64,000 nt of DNA, taken from Brevundimonas pondensis. Its GTDB lineage: Bacteria > Pseudomonadota > Alphaproteobacteria > Caulobacterales > Caulobacteraceae. Position 1 is the stretch's first letter. Each line of letters opens with the position of its first letter. Below, one piece after another: positions 45,516 through 53,846 of this stretch. The stretch lies in contig NZ_CP062006.1 of assembly GCF_017487345.1 (NCBI RefSeq), positions 2,920,001 to 2,984,000 of the forward strand, given 5' to 3'. The notes beneath the pieces are model-generated. The model was not told the origin of the DNA and did no database searches. It worked only from the letters and a program-made list of their open reading frames with translations. Made by a program: the position numbers and the translations under genes.

Positions 45516-46118
45516 TTACGCCGGCCGTCGCGCCCGCAGCGCCTGAACGATCGTGCCGTCGTCCAGCCAGTCCAGTTCGCCGCCGACGGGGACGCCGCGC
45601 GCCAGAGACGTGACCTCGACGCCCGCCGCCGACAGGCGTTCGGCGAGGTAGTGGGCGGTAGTCTGGCCGTCGACGGTGGCGGGCAGGGCCAGGACGACCT
45701 CCCTCGCCTCGCCGCCTTTTGCCCGGCCGATCAGCTCGGCGATGCGCAGCTGTTCAGGGCCGACGCCGTCCAGCGCGGACAGCAGCCCGCCCAAGACGTG
45801 ATACTTGCCGCGAAAGGCGCCCGAGCGCTCCATGGCCCATAGGGCGCCGGCCTCTTCAACGACGCAGATCAGGGCGTTGTCGCGGCTGGTGTCGGAACAG
45901 ATGGAGCAGGGATCGCGCGTGTCGGGCGAACCGCAGACCGAGCAGTTGACGACCTTCTCGGCCGTTTCGGCCAAGGACGCGGCCAGCGGAACCAGCAACT
46001 GTTCGCGCCGCTTCAGCAGGGCCAGGGCCGCGCGTCGGGCCGAGCGCGGGCCCATGCCCGGCAGCTTGGCCAGCAGGCTGATGAGCCGCTCGATTTCCGG
46101 CCCGGCGGAGGCGGCCAT
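45516..46118 (-). CDS. recR: Recombination mediator RecR
   Basis: A 200-residue protein with the helix-hairpin-helix [18 protein letters not shown], the four-cysteine zinc site [16 protein letters not shown] and a Toprim domain ([19 protein letters not shown]). With RecO it loads RecA at gaps. The start overlaps the ybaB stop by one base, the widespread dnaX-ybaB-recR arrangement. Confidence 0.97.
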   Translation of the reverse strand: MAASAGPEIERLISLLAKLPGMGPRSARRAALALLKRREQLLVPLAASLAETAEKVVNCSVCGSPDTRDPCSICSDTSRDNALICVVEEAGALWAMERSGAFRGKYHVLGGLLSALDGVGPEQLRIAELIGRAKGGEAREVVLALPATVDGQTTAHYLAERLSAAGVEVTSLARGVPVGGELDWLDDGTIVQALRARRPA

Positions 46119-46447
46119 CAGAAGAGTTTCGGCATTCCCGGGATGTTCATCCCGGCCATCGGGCCTGCGGCCTCGCGCATCAGGGCGTTGTTGACCTCGT
46201 CCAGCTTGCGCTTGGCGTCGGCGTGGGCGGCGACGATCAGGTCGGCCAGGATCTCGCCTTCGCCAGGGGCCATCAGGCTGTCGTCGATCTTCACCGAAGT
46301 GATTTCACCGGGGCCCTTCAGGGCGATGGAGACAAGGCCGCCGCCCGAGGTGCCCTCGGCGGTGGATTCGGCCATTTTCGCCTGGGCGTCCTGCAGCTTT
46401 TGCTGCATGGCCTGGGCCTGTTGCATCAGGGCGTTGAGGTCTTTCAT
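46118..46447 (-). CDS. ybaB: YbaB/EbfC family nucleoid-associated protein
   Basis: A 109-residue protein starting [18 protein letters not shown], the typical Gln-rich helix, then [19 protein letters not shown] and [11 protein letters not shown] at the end. It binds DNA as a dimer and compacts it. It is followed by recR with a one-base overlap; dnaX lies upstream, separated here by a divergent nitroreductase gene. Confidence 0.95.
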   Translation of the reverse strand: MKDLNALMQQAQAMQQKLQDAQAKMAESTAEGTSGGGLVSIALKGPGEITSVKIDDSLMAPGEGEILADLIVAAHADAKRKLDEVNNALMREAAGPMAGMNIPGMPKLF

Positions 46448-46504
46448 GCCTCCTAGATAGGGCGATCCGCAGCCGGGCTCCAGACCCTGTGGTCGAACAT
46501 TGAT

Positions 46505-46566
46505 CTACATCAGCAACAGATTTTGTAGCCAATCCTCTTGACGCAGCCGCGCGCCGAGCCATATTC
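46505..46566 (+). promoter_or_regulatory. Promoter region of nitroreductase gene
   Basis: TTGACG (46538-46543) and ATATTC (46561-46566) are 17 bases apart. An inverted repeat CTACA (46505-46509) N14 TGTAG (46524-46528) lies immediately upstream and could bind an activator. Confidence 0.4.
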
Positions 46567-46607
46567 GCCACAACTGAAGTTACTAATCCTGTTCAGGAGC
46601 TTTTCCC

Positions 46608-47222
46608 ATGGCCTTCGACACCCTCACCGCCCGCGACGTTCCGGTTTCCGACGCCGTTCTGGCCCAACTGTTCACCGAGGCGCGCACGCGCAACGGCTGG
46701 AGCGACCGCCCCGTGTCCGAAGACATCATCCGCAAGCTCTATGACCTGACCAAGTTCGGCCCGACGGCGGTCAACATGACCCCGGCCCGCTTCGTCTTCG
46801 TCACCTCGCCCGAGGCCAAGGCCCGGCTGTCGACGCACATGGCCGAAGGCAACCGCGCCAAGACCCTGGCCGCGCCGGTCAACCTGATCATCGCTCAGGA
46901 CATCAACTTCCACGACACCCTGCCCAAGCTGTTCCCGCACGCGCCCGGCGCCCGCGACTGGTTCCTCGATGAAGCCGGTCGTCGTGAGGCCGCCTTCCGC
47001 AACGCCTCGCTGCAGGGCGGCTATCTGACCATCGCCGCGCGCGCCCTGGGTCTGGATGTCGGTCCGATGTCGGGCTTTGATGCGGCCGGCGTGAAGGCCG
47101 AGTTCTTCCCCGACAGCCATGTCGAGCCGAACTTCATCATGAACCTGGGCTACGGCACCGACGAGAACCTGTTCCCGCGTTCGCCCCGCCTCGACTTCGA
47201 GGAAGCCGCGCAGATCCTGTAA
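46608..47222 (+). CDS. RutE-like nitroreductase (malonic semialdehyde reductase family)
   Basis: A 204-residue FMN-dependent nitroreductase: [40 protein letters not shown], then [22 protein letters not shown] and the C-terminal [22 protein letters not shown]. These match RutE/malonic semialdehyde reductase, which reduces 3-oxopropanoate in pyrimidine catabolism. No other rut genes are nearby, so the physiological substrate may differ. CAGGAG lies upstream of the ATG. It interrupts the usual dnaX-ybaB adjacency. Confidence 0.87.
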   Translation: MAFDTLTARDVPVSDAVLAQLFTEARTRNGWSDRPVSEDIIRKLYDLTKFGPTAVNMTPARFVFVTSPEAKARLSTHMAEGNRAKTLAAPVNLIIAQDINFHDTLPKLFPHAPGARDWFLDEAGRREAAFRNASLQGGYLTIAARALGLDVGPMSGFDAAGVKAEFFPDSHVEPNFIMNLGYGTDENLFPRSPRLDFEEAAQIL

Positions 47223-47232
47223 ACGTGAAAGC

Positions 47233-47258
47233 GGCGAGGACGATCAGTCGTCCTCGCC
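47233..47258. terminator. Hairpin between nitroreductase and dnaX ends
   Basis: GGCGAGGACGA (47233-47243) pairs perfectly with TCGTCCTCGCC (47248-47258) over a 4-base loop. It overlaps the last dnaX codons, so part may reflect the acidic C-terminus; no T-run follows. Confidence 0.35.
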
Positions 47259-49091
47259 CGCCTCGTCGTCTTCCGGGATGGCGGGCATTTCCACCGCCGG
47301 CGCCAGGGTCTTGATCTCCTTGATCTCGGCGCCGGGGAAGGCCTGCATGATGGACACCACGAAGGGGTCCGCCTCGACCGCCGCACGGCGGGCGGAGCGG
47401 GCCTTTTTCTCGATCTCGATCAGGGTCTCGCCGCCGCCCTGACCATTGGCGGCGATCAGCCAGGTGCGTCCGGTCCACTCCTTGAGCCGCGAGGCCAGGC
47501 GCCGCGCCAGATCGACGGGCGAACCCGCCGCCGGTTCATAGACGATGGCGCCCGGCTTGAACGACACCGGCTTCACATAGCGCTCGACGTCCATCTGCAG
47601 CGTGATTTCACGCTTGTCGCCGATCAGGGCGACCACGGCCTCAAAGGTCTGGGGATCGGGAAAGGCCGGTTGGGTCACGGGCCGCGCCGCCAGCATGGCC
47701 GAGGCGCCGCCGCCTCCGCCACCACGAGGACCGCCCGCGCCGCCGCCGCCCGGCAGGGTTCCGCCCGACTGGATGGCCTTCAGCGCCTCTTCCGGTCCCG
47801 GCAGGTCGGCGGCGTAGGCCAGACGGACGATGGCCATTTCCACCGCGTCCGCCGGGTTGGGCGCGCGCCGGACCTCGTCCAGCGCCTTGAGCAGCATCTG
47901 CCAGGTGCGCGACAGGGTGCCGGCCGAAATCGCCGCGCCCAAGGCCGTCAGCTTCTGCGCCTGATCATTGGGCAGGCGCGTGGCGTTCGGGCCCAGCATC
48001 TTGGCGACCGAGGCCGCGTGGCAATGCTCCAGCAGGTCGTTGGTCACCTGCACCGGATCGGCGCCATAGCCGTAGAGGGTGCGGAAGTTCTCCAGGGCCT
48101 CGGCCGTGCGTCCGGCCATGACGGATTCGAACAGGGCGATGGTCTGGGTGCGGTCGGCCAGGCCCAGCATGTCGCGCACGGTCGCGGTCTGCACCGTCGC
48201 GCCGCTCTCGGCCTGAACCAGAGCCTGATCCAGCAGGGAGAGGCCGTCGCGCACCGAGCCTTCGGCGGCGCGCGAGATCAGCGCCAGGGCCTCCTGCTCG
48301 ATCTTCATGCCTTCGCGGTCGGCGATGCGGCCCAGGTGGCCGACCAGGACCTCGGGCTCGACGCGGCGCAGGTCGAAGCGCTGGCAGCGCGACAGGATGG
48401 TCACCGGGACCTTGCGGATCTCGGTGGTGGCGAAGATGAATTTGGCGTGGGGCGGCGGCTCTTCCAGCGTCTTCAGCAGGGCGTTGAACGCCTGCGTCGA
48501 CAGCATGTGAACCTCGTCGAGGACATAGACCTTGTAGCGGGCCTCGACCGGGGCGTAGCGGACGCTTTCCAGAATGTCGCGGATGTCGTTGACGCCGGTG
48601 TGCGAGGCGGCGTCCATCTCCATGACGTCCATGTGCTGGCCGGCCATGATCGCCGCGTCATGGCGGCCGTGCGCCGACAGGCTCAGCGACGGCTTGTCGA
48701 TGACGTCGGTTTCGTTGTTCAGGGCGCGGGCCAGCAGGCGGGCGGTCGTCGTCTTGCCGACGCCCCGCACCCCGGTCAGCATGAAGGCGTGGGCGATGCG
48801 GCCCGTCGCGAAGGCGTTGGTCAGGGTCCTGACCATGGCCTCCTGACCGATCAGGTCCTCAAAGGCGCGCGGGCGGTATTTGCGGGCCAGAACCTGATAG
48901 GCGCCGTCGTCGGCCGGCTCGTCCGCGAAGGGCTCAGCCTTGATCGGCGCGAGCGTCGGCGCCGCGACCGGCGCCGCAACAGGCTCAGGCGCAGCAGGGG
49001 GCGCGCCGAACATGTCGTCGGTGTTCTCGTCCCGCTCGGGAACGTCCTCCTCCCAAGGAGGGCCATCAAGATCAGGATCGACGTCGCTCAT
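47244..49091 (-). CDS. dnaX: DNA polymerase III subunit gamma/tau
   Basis: A 615-residue clamp-loader ATPase. An acidic/Pro-rich N-terminal extension (1-63) precedes the AAA+ core: VLARKYRPRAFEDLIGQEAM, Walker A GVRGVGKTTT (107-116), VYVLDEVHMLS and sensor region FIFATTEIRKVPVTILSRCQRF. A Gly-rich linker and tau-type C-terminus (to residue 615) follow. The zinc-module cysteines normally between Walker A and DVMEMDAAS are all absent (residues 124-150). It loads the sliding clamp. No convincing frameshift site for a gamma form is visible. Confidence 0.96.
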   Translation of the reverse strand: MSDVDPDLDGPPWEEDVPERDENTDDMFGAPPAAPEPVAAPVAAPTLAPIKAEPFADEPADDGAYQVLARKYRPRAFEDLIGQEAMVRTLTNAFATGRIAHAFMLTGVRGVGKTTTARLLARALNNETDVIDKPSLSLSAHGRHDAAIMAGQHMDVMEMDAASHTGVNDIRDILESVRYAPVEARYKVYVLDEVHMLSTQAFNALLKTLEEPPPHAKFIFATTEIRKVPVTILSRCQRFDLRRVEPEVLVGHLGRIADREGMKIEQEALALISRAAEGSVRDGLSLLDQALVQAESGATVQTATVRDMLGLADRTQTIALFESVMAGRTAEALENFRTLYGYGADPVQVTNDLLEHCHAASVAKMLGPNATRLPNDQAQKLTALGAAISAGTLSRTWQMLLKALDEVRRAPNPADAVEMAIVRLAYAADLPGPEEALKAIQSGGTLPGGGGAGGPRGGGGGGASAMLAARPVTQPAFPDPQTFEAVVALIGDKREITLQMDVERYVKPVSFKPGAIVYEPAAGSPVDLARRLASRLKEWTGRTWLIAANGQGGGETLIEIEKKARSARRAAVEADPFVVSIMQAFPGAEIKEIKTLAPAVEMPAIPEDDEAGEDD

Positions 49092-49148
49092 GATCCTGTC
49101 TTAGCGCGAGAGGGCGCGGTCGCGCACCCCCTCGCGAGAGACGGAAGC

Positions 49149-49550
49149 TCAGAGATCGGTGGGCAGACGACCGCCGTTGTCCTTGATCTTCTGAATCACT
49201 TGGGCGTGCAGCCAGATGTTCATGCTGGCGCTGTCGGACTTGTCGCCCGTGTAGCCCAGCTCGTCGGCCAGCTCCTTGCGCTCGGACAGCGAGGATTCCA
49301 GTCCCACCAGCTTCATCAGATCGACGATGGAGGTGCGCCAGTTCAGCTTCTGCGCCCTCTGGTCGTTCATGAAGTCGAGGATGCCGGCGACATCGACCTC
49401 GGGCGCCGGAGCGGCGGCGGCCGGGGCGGCGGGCGCCGCCTGAGGCGCGGCGGGAGCTGCGGTCGGCGCAGGCGCCGCCGGGGCGGCAGGGACCGCCTCT
49501 TCCTTCTTCTTCTTGAAGATGCCGCCAAGGATGGACCCGAGAATGCTCAT
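49149..49550 (-). CDS. DUF3597 domain protein
   Basis: A 133-residue protein. The N-terminus MSILGSILGGIFKKKKEE is followed by a long Ala/Pro linker (to about residue 60) and the DUF3597 helical domain (NWRTSIVDLMKLVGLESSLSER, then ELADELGYTG and NIWLHAQVIQKIKDNGG). The domain's role is not established. AGGAG precedes ATG 49550; longer upstream frames are not family-like. It lies between dnaX and the SRP RNA on the same strand. Confidence 0.85.
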   Translation of the reverse strand: MSILGSILGGIFKKKKEEAVPAAPAAPAPTAAPAAPQAAPAAPAAAAPAPEVDVAGILDFMNDQRAQKLNWRTSIVDLMKLVGLESSLSERKELADELGYTGDKSDSASMNIWLHAQVIQKIKDNGGRLPTDL

Positions 49551-49687
49551 TCGCCTGCTCCTGAAAGGTGAAGCCCTTTCAGCGGGCCAGAGCGATTCTG
49601 GTTCCGTGAAGCTTGAGAACGACGTCAAGCGACCATTGTTCTTCAAGAATGGCCTGATAGCATGCCTGACCATAGCTCGGGGAACAC

Positions 49688-50299
49688 ATGAGATACTGCA
49701 CAATCACGGCCCTCGCCGCCGCCCTGGCGCTCGCGAGCCCGGCAACCGCCGAGCCGTTCCAGTCCTTCGTTGATATTTGCATGGCGAACGACGCCAACGC
49801 TCCGGCAATTGAAAGAAGCCTGAATGACCGTGAGTGGGTCGAAATGCCGGCGGAAAGCCTCGGCGACTTGGGCGCGCAATTCCGAAATCCATCACTTCGT
49901 CTCAACTTCAATCCGAACGGATTGAACGAGGGCGAATTCGCCGCTGCCGCTGAGACCATGGAGCTTGTGCTGACTGGCTGGGGCGACGGCAAATCCGTCT
50001 TCGACATCGAAGGCTTCAGACTCGACTCCTGCATGCTTATGTCGCCGAAGACGGACAGCCAGACGCTCAACGACCTCATGACCGCCCATCTCGGCTTCGC
50101 GCCCGAAACGGACGGCGAGTTGACGATATGGGCCTACTCTAGAAAAGACGGCCGCTTCGTACCCGAAACGGGATTGGACAGCCTCGAAGATGAGGCCCTC
50201 ATCGCGGAAATACGGAAGCGCCAAATCTACGTCATCTACGCCTTGAACGAAGATGACATGACCGGCTTTGCGCTCGGCGCAATTCGACCAGCCTCATAG
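49688..50299 (+). CDS. Exported protein of unknown function, AT-richer than neighbours
   Basis: A 203-residue protein with a signal peptide (ALAAALALASPATA) and no recognised family. Visible features: two cysteines (DICMAND, LDSCMLM), an acidic mid-section and a C-terminal region IYVIYALNEDDMTGFALG. Codon choice includes many A/T-ending codons (AAT, GAA, ATA), unlike adjacent genes, and the gene lies opposite in strand inside the ffs-dnaX run. Together these suggest recent acquisition; that is inference. Confidence 0.65.
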   Translation: MRYCTITALAAALALASPATAEPFQSFVDICMANDANAPAIERSLNDREWVEMPAESLGDLGAQFRNPSLRLNFNPNGLNEGEFAAAAETMELVLTGWGDGKSVFDIEGFRLDSCMLMSPKTDSQTLNDLMTAHLGFAPETDGELTIWAYSRKDGRFVPETGLDSLEDEALIAEIRKRQIYVIYALNEDDMTGFALGAIRPAS

Positions 50300-50321
50300 A
50301 CCTCGGCCGCATCGACAATGT

Positions 50322-50417
50322 GGGGAAGGTGGAGACCGCGACCCGAAGGTGAATTCGTTGTGGCTGCTGCCTTCCGGCCCTGACCAGATTGGCGAAGCCT
50401 TCGCCCGCGATCTCCGA
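50322..50417 (-). ncRNA. ffs: Small (4.5S-type) signal recognition particle RNA
   Basis: The minus strand contains GGTCAGGGCCGGAAGGCAGC and AGCC after it, the conserved Ffh-binding loop with the GGAA tetraloop at 50375-50372. Flanking arms pair to form the rod: GGAGA (50415-50411) with TCTCC (50335-50331), and GCGAAGG with CCTTCG. Length is about 95 bases; ends are approximate. A promoter at 50423-50451 would start it near 50416. With Ffh it targets nascent membrane proteins to FtsY. Confidence 0.92.
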
Positions 50418-50422
50418 GGAGG

Positions 50423-50451
50423 GATATGACGGCTGACGACGCGGGAATCAA
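50423..50451 (-). promoter_or_regulatory. Sigma-70-type promoter of SRP RNA
   Basis: On the minus strand TTGATT (50451-50446) and CATATC (50428-50423) are 17 bases apart, placing initiation close to the first paired base of the RNA. Confidence 0.6.
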
Positions 50452-50491
50452 GACCCCTCCCCGCGTCGTCTTGTCGGGGGTATGAAGCGCC

Positions 50492-51412
50492 ATGCCCCAC
50501 ACCAACGTCTTCTCCGGCAATCCGCTCGACCGCTCGGGCGACCTTCGCAACGATATCGCCTGGCTGGGCGAGCAGGAAGCCAATCCCGAGGCCCTGGCCA
50601 TGGTGCTGTGGGAGGGGCGGCCCCTGGTCGAGGATCATGAGGGCGGGCAGCGCCTGGTCTGGTTGGCGCTCGGCCACGGACGCGATCTGGTCCCGGACCG
50701 CGACGTCTTCCTGGGGCTGTGGAAGGGCGCTCCGGTCTTCGCCGTGGAGTTCGAAAGCTCCATCGACCCGACCACGGGCCCGGCCGGCGGTCTGGGCCAG
50801 TTCCTCGAGATGCGCGCGGCGGCGGCCGTCCTGTCGGAAAGCGACGTCGCCATCGCGGGGACAGCCAAGAGCCTGTTCGACTGGCGTCGCCGTCACGGTT
50901 TCTGCGCCGCCTGCGGCAAGGCGTCGGATCAGGCCTCGGGCGGCTGGCGGCGGGTCTGCCCGGCCTGCGGGGTCGAGCATTTCCCACGCGTCGATCCGGT
51001 CGTCATCATGCTGCCGGTCTACAGGGGCGGCGCTGAACCGCGCTGCCTGCTGGGCCGTCAGGCCGCCTGGCCCCAGGGCCGGATGTCGGCCCTGGCCGGC
51101 TTCATGGAGCCCGGCGAATCCATAGAGGAGGCCTGCGCCCGCGAGGTGATGGAAGAGGCGGGGCTGACCGTGTCGGGCGTCGCCTATCACTCCAGTCAGC
51201 CCTGGCCCTTCCCGGCCCAGCTGATGATCGGCCTGATCGCCGAGGTCACCCACGACAACGCCGCCCCGGACCAGACCGAGCTGGAAGCCGTGGCCTGGCT
51301 GACCCGCGCCGAAGCGCGGGCGGTGCTGGCCGGGACTCACGGGACGATCCACGCCCCGCCGCCGTTCGCCATCGCGCGGCGGCTGCTGGAAACCTGGGCG
51401 GAAGAGGCCTGA
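50492..51412 (+). CDS. nudC: NADH pyrophosphatase (NudC-type Nudix hydrolase)
   Basis: A 306-residue protein with a zinc ribbon (FCAACGKASDQASGG and CPACG), then the Nudix box GFMEPGESIEEACAREVMEEAG and the NudC-specific SQPWPFPAQLM motif. It hydrolyses NADH and removes NAD caps from RNA in characterised homologues. Monocistronic, divergent from the SRP RNA gene. Confidence 0.93.
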   Translation: MPHTNVFSGNPLDRSGDLRNDIAWLGEQEANPEALAMVLWEGRPLVEDHEGGQRLVWLALGHGRDLVPDRDVFLGLWKGAPVFAVEFESSIDPTTGPAGGLGQFLEMRAAAAVLSESDVAIAGTAKSLFDWRRRHGFCAACGKASDQASGGWRRVCPACGVEHFPRVDPVVIMLPVYRGGAEPRCLLGRQAAWPQGRMSALAGFMEPGESIEEACAREVMEEAGLTVSGVAYHSSQPWPFPAQLMIGLIAEVTHDNAAPDQTELEAVAWLTRAEARAVLAGTHGTIHAPPPFAIARRLLETWAEEA

Positions 51413-51419
51413 CCCTCTT

Positions 51420-51441
51420 TCCCTCCCCCAAGTGGGAGGGA
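51420..51441. terminator. Terminator-like hairpin after nudC
   Basis: TCCCTCCC (51420-51427) pairs with GGGAGGGA (51434-51441) over a 6-base loop between two converging genes. Confidence 0.45.
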
Positions 51442-51460
51442 GGGGCGCAGAGTTTTGTCT

Positions 51461-52288
51461 TCAGCCGCCCTGGACCGAGGACCAGGTGCGGACCGCTCCG
51501 GCGGTCGCGGCTGCCGGGGCGACCGCAGCCGACGCCGCCGTCCGCTCGGCCAGCCAGCGCAGGTTGGCGTCGGCCACCTCGGGCGGCAGATCGCGGCGCA
51601 GGATCTGCTCGGCCTCCGCCGTCTTGCCCTGCAGACCCAGAGCCAGGGCCAGGTTCTGACGCACCTTCAGCGTCGCACCCGGCTGGGCGACAGCGCGGCG
51701 CAGCAGAATTTCGGCCGAGGGGGCGTCGCCCTCGCCCATGCGGGCGATGGCGGCGTTGGTCAGGACATCGGGATTATCGGGCGACAGATGCAGGGCCTCG
51801 TTCCACGCGGCCTTGGCGTCATCGCTGCGGCGCACCTGCTGATAGGCCACGCCCAGCAGCGACAGGGGGCGCCAGTCGCGCGGCGCGGCGGCGCGCGCCT
51901 GCTCCAGCGCGGCGATGCCGTAGAAGGCCTGACCGCGCGCGATGTGGGCGCGACCGACCTCCAGCATGGCCTCGAGATTGGCGGGCTGGACGGTCAGAAC
52001 GCTTTGCGCCGTCTCGGCCGCCTGATCGAACTGGCCCATTTCGCGCAAGGCCTGGGCCAGCTTGACCCCGGCCATCGGATCCATGGGATTGATCTGCTGT
52101 TCCTGCGACCAGAAGACCGAACGGCTGAGGGCGTCGGCGCGGTCGTAGCTGGCCCGCGTGGCGGCGTCGGCGGGCTGACGCGCAGGCGCAGCGCTCGCCG
52201 CCGGGGCGGCGGTCTGGGCCTGAACGGCGCCCGACAGGCCCCAAAGAGCCAGCGTCATGGTTGCGGCGGCGGCGGCGGTGCGCGACAT
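51461..52288 (-). CDS. Exported TPR protein
   Basis: A 275-residue protein with a signal peptide (SGAVQAQTA) and about five TPR-like helix pairs (for example MAGVKLAQALREMGQFDQAA, NLEAMLEVGRAHIARGQ, LLGVAYQQVRRSDDAKAAWNEAL). TPR proteins of this size act as periplasmic scaffolds; partners are unknown. A perfect CtrA-type site oriented toward this gene lies 60 bases upstream, suggesting cell-cycle control. Confidence 0.8.
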   Translation of the reverse strand: MSRTAAAAATMTLALWGLSGAVQAQTAAPAASAAPARQPADAATRASYDRADALSRSVFWSQEQQINPMDPMAGVKLAQALREMGQFDQAAETAQSVLTVQPANLEAMLEVGRAHIARGQAFYGIAALEQARAAAPRDWRPLSLLGVAYQQVRRSDDAKAAWNEALHLSPDNPDVLTNAAIARMGEGDAPSAEILLRRAVAQPGATLKVRQNLALALGLQGKTAEAEQILRRDLPPEVADANLRWLAERTAASAAVAPAAATAGAVRTWSSVQGG

Positions 52289-52347
52289 GGAGAGGGTCCG
52301 GACGGTTTCCTGCGGCGCCAGCGTCGCGCCTCCGGGTCAAGGTTTGG

Positions 52348-52362
52348 TTAATCGGCCTTTAA
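52348..52362 (-). promoter_or_regulatory. CtrA-type binding site
   Basis: On the minus strand TTAA-AGGCCGA-TTAA followed by CC, an exact match to the Caulobacter CtrA consensus TTAA-N7-TTAAC. It lies between the TPR gene (60 bases away) and the aminopeptidase gene (21 bases away); orientation favours the TPR gene. Confidence 0.6.
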
Positions 52363-52382
52363 GGGCCGGAAAGGCTCGCCCC

Positions 52383-53768
52383 ATGTCCGTGGTTCACTCC
52401 GATCTGCTGATCGCCGCTTCTGACGCTGCGCGCCCGGTGCGCGTGGTCGCGCAAGGACAGGGGCTGACCGGCAAGCAGGCGGCCTGGGCCGAGGCCAACG
52501 GCTTCACCGGCAAGGCGGGTCAGCTGCTGATCGTCCCCGGCGACGACGGCGCGGCGGTCGAAGCCCTGTTCGGCGCCGGCGAGGCCTTCGAGGCGATGAG
52601 CGCGCGGTCGCTGCCGACGCGTCTGCCCGCGGGCGACTGGCGTCTCGAGGGTGTCGAAGGCGAGGCCGCGTCGCAGGCGGCCCTGGCCTTCGCCCTCGGC
52701 GGCTATCTGTTCGACCGCTACAAGGCCCGGCCCGAGCGCGGCCGCGCCCGTCTGGTGGCCCCGGCTAGTCTCGACCTGAGCGAAGCGCTGAACATCGCCG
52801 GCGCCGCCGCTCTGGCGCGCGAAATGGTCGACACCCCCGCCGCCGACATGGGGCCGCTGCAGATCGAGACCATCGCCCGCGAGATCGCGCAAGGCTCGGG
52901 TGCAAGCCTGACCGTCACCACCGGCGACGCCCTGCTGGAAGAGAACTACCCGGCCGTACACGCCGTCGGCCGCGCCGCCGCCCCGCACCGCGCGCCGCGC
53001 GTGCTGGAGATCGGCTGGAAGCTGGACCAGACCGACCTGCCGCTGGTGGCCCTGGTCGGCAAGGGGGTGGTGTTCGACACCGGAGGCCTGGACCTCAAGC
53101 CCGCCGCCGGGATGCGCAACATGAAGAAGGATATGGGCGGCTCGGCCCACGCCCTGGCGCTCGGCCGTCTGATCATGCAGGCCGACCTGCCGGTGCGTCT
53201 GGTGGTGCTGGTCGCCGCCGTCGAGAATGCGGTGTCCGCCGACGCCTTCCGTCCCGGCGACATCCTGTCGAGCCGCAAGGGTTTGACCATCGAGATCGGC
53301 AACACCGACGCCGAGGGCCGCCTGATCCTGGCCGACGTCCTGACGCGGGCGGGCGAGCACAATCCCGACCTGACCCTGGACTTCGCCACCCTGACCGGCG
53401 CAGCGCGCATGGCGCTCGGCCCCGAACTGCCGCCGCTCTACACCGATGACGAGGCCCTGGCCGAGGGCATCCTCAGCGCCGGGCGGGCGGTCGGCGACCC
53501 CCTGTGGCGGATGCCGCTGTGGGCCGGCTATCGCGCCTCGCTGGAGAGCGAAATCGCCGATGTTCGCAATGATTCCGCGGCCTGGGCCCAGGCCGGGTCG
53601 GTGACGGCGGCGCTGTTCCTGCAGAAGTTCGCGCCGACGACAGGGGCGTGGGCGCACATGGACATCTTCGCCTGGAACCCGCGCGCCCGTCCGGGCCACC
53701 CGGAAGGCGGCGAGGCCCAGGCCCTGCGCGCCTGCTATCGCTATCTGCGCGACCGATTCGCCAAATAG
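52383..53768 (+). CDS. Leucyl aminopeptidase family protein (M17)
   Basis: A 461-residue M17 metallopeptidase with the N-terminal domain followed by the catalytic part: GKGVVFDTGGLDLKPAAGMRNMKKDMGG carries metal ligands, VSADAFRPGDIL, and the signature NTDAEGRLILADVL. It removes N-terminal residues in the cytoplasm. ATG at 52383 is chosen; longer upstream frames overlap the promoter area. A CtrA-type site lies just upstream. Confidence 0.92.
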   Translation: MSVVHSDLLIAASDAARPVRVVAQGQGLTGKQAAWAEANGFTGKAGQLLIVPGDDGAAVEALFGAGEAFEAMSARSLPTRLPAGDWRLEGVEGEAASQAALAFALGGYLFDRYKARPERGRARLVAPASLDLSEALNIAGAAALAREMVDTPAADMGPLQIETIAREIAQGSGASLTVTTGDALLEENYPAVHAVGRAAAPHRAPRVLEIGWKLDQTDLPLVALVGKGVVFDTGGLDLKPAAGMRNMKKDMGGSAHALALGRLIMQADLPVRLVVLVAAVENAVSADAFRPGDILSSRKGLTIEIGNTDAEGRLILADVLTRAGEHNPDLTLDFATLTGAARMALGPELPPLYTDDEALAEGILSAGRAVGDPLWRMPLWAGYRASLESEIADVRNDSAAWAQAGSVTAALFLQKFAPTTGAWAHMDIFAWNPRARPGHPEGGEAQALRACYRYLRDRFAK

Positions 53769-53846
53769 CCAAGGCTGTTAACGCCCGATTTGGCTTCGGC
53801 GTTTACAAACGGGAGTTCACCGCGTGAAACGCCGCCGAGGCCCTGT

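Noticed and set aside
47403..47408. A-rich stretch on the minus strand of dnaX as a programmed frameshift site
   Set aside because: The phase is G AAA AAG rather than A AAA AAG, and it lies near the C-terminus, too late to make a gamma-type product.
47670..49571. Long open frame opposite dnaX and the DUF3597 gene
   Set aside because: Antisense shadow of a GC-rich coding region, Gly/Arg-rich with no family features.
53773..53795. TTAAC half-site before the NlpC gene as a CtrA site
   Set aside because: Only one half matches; the second TTAA at seven-base spacing is missing.
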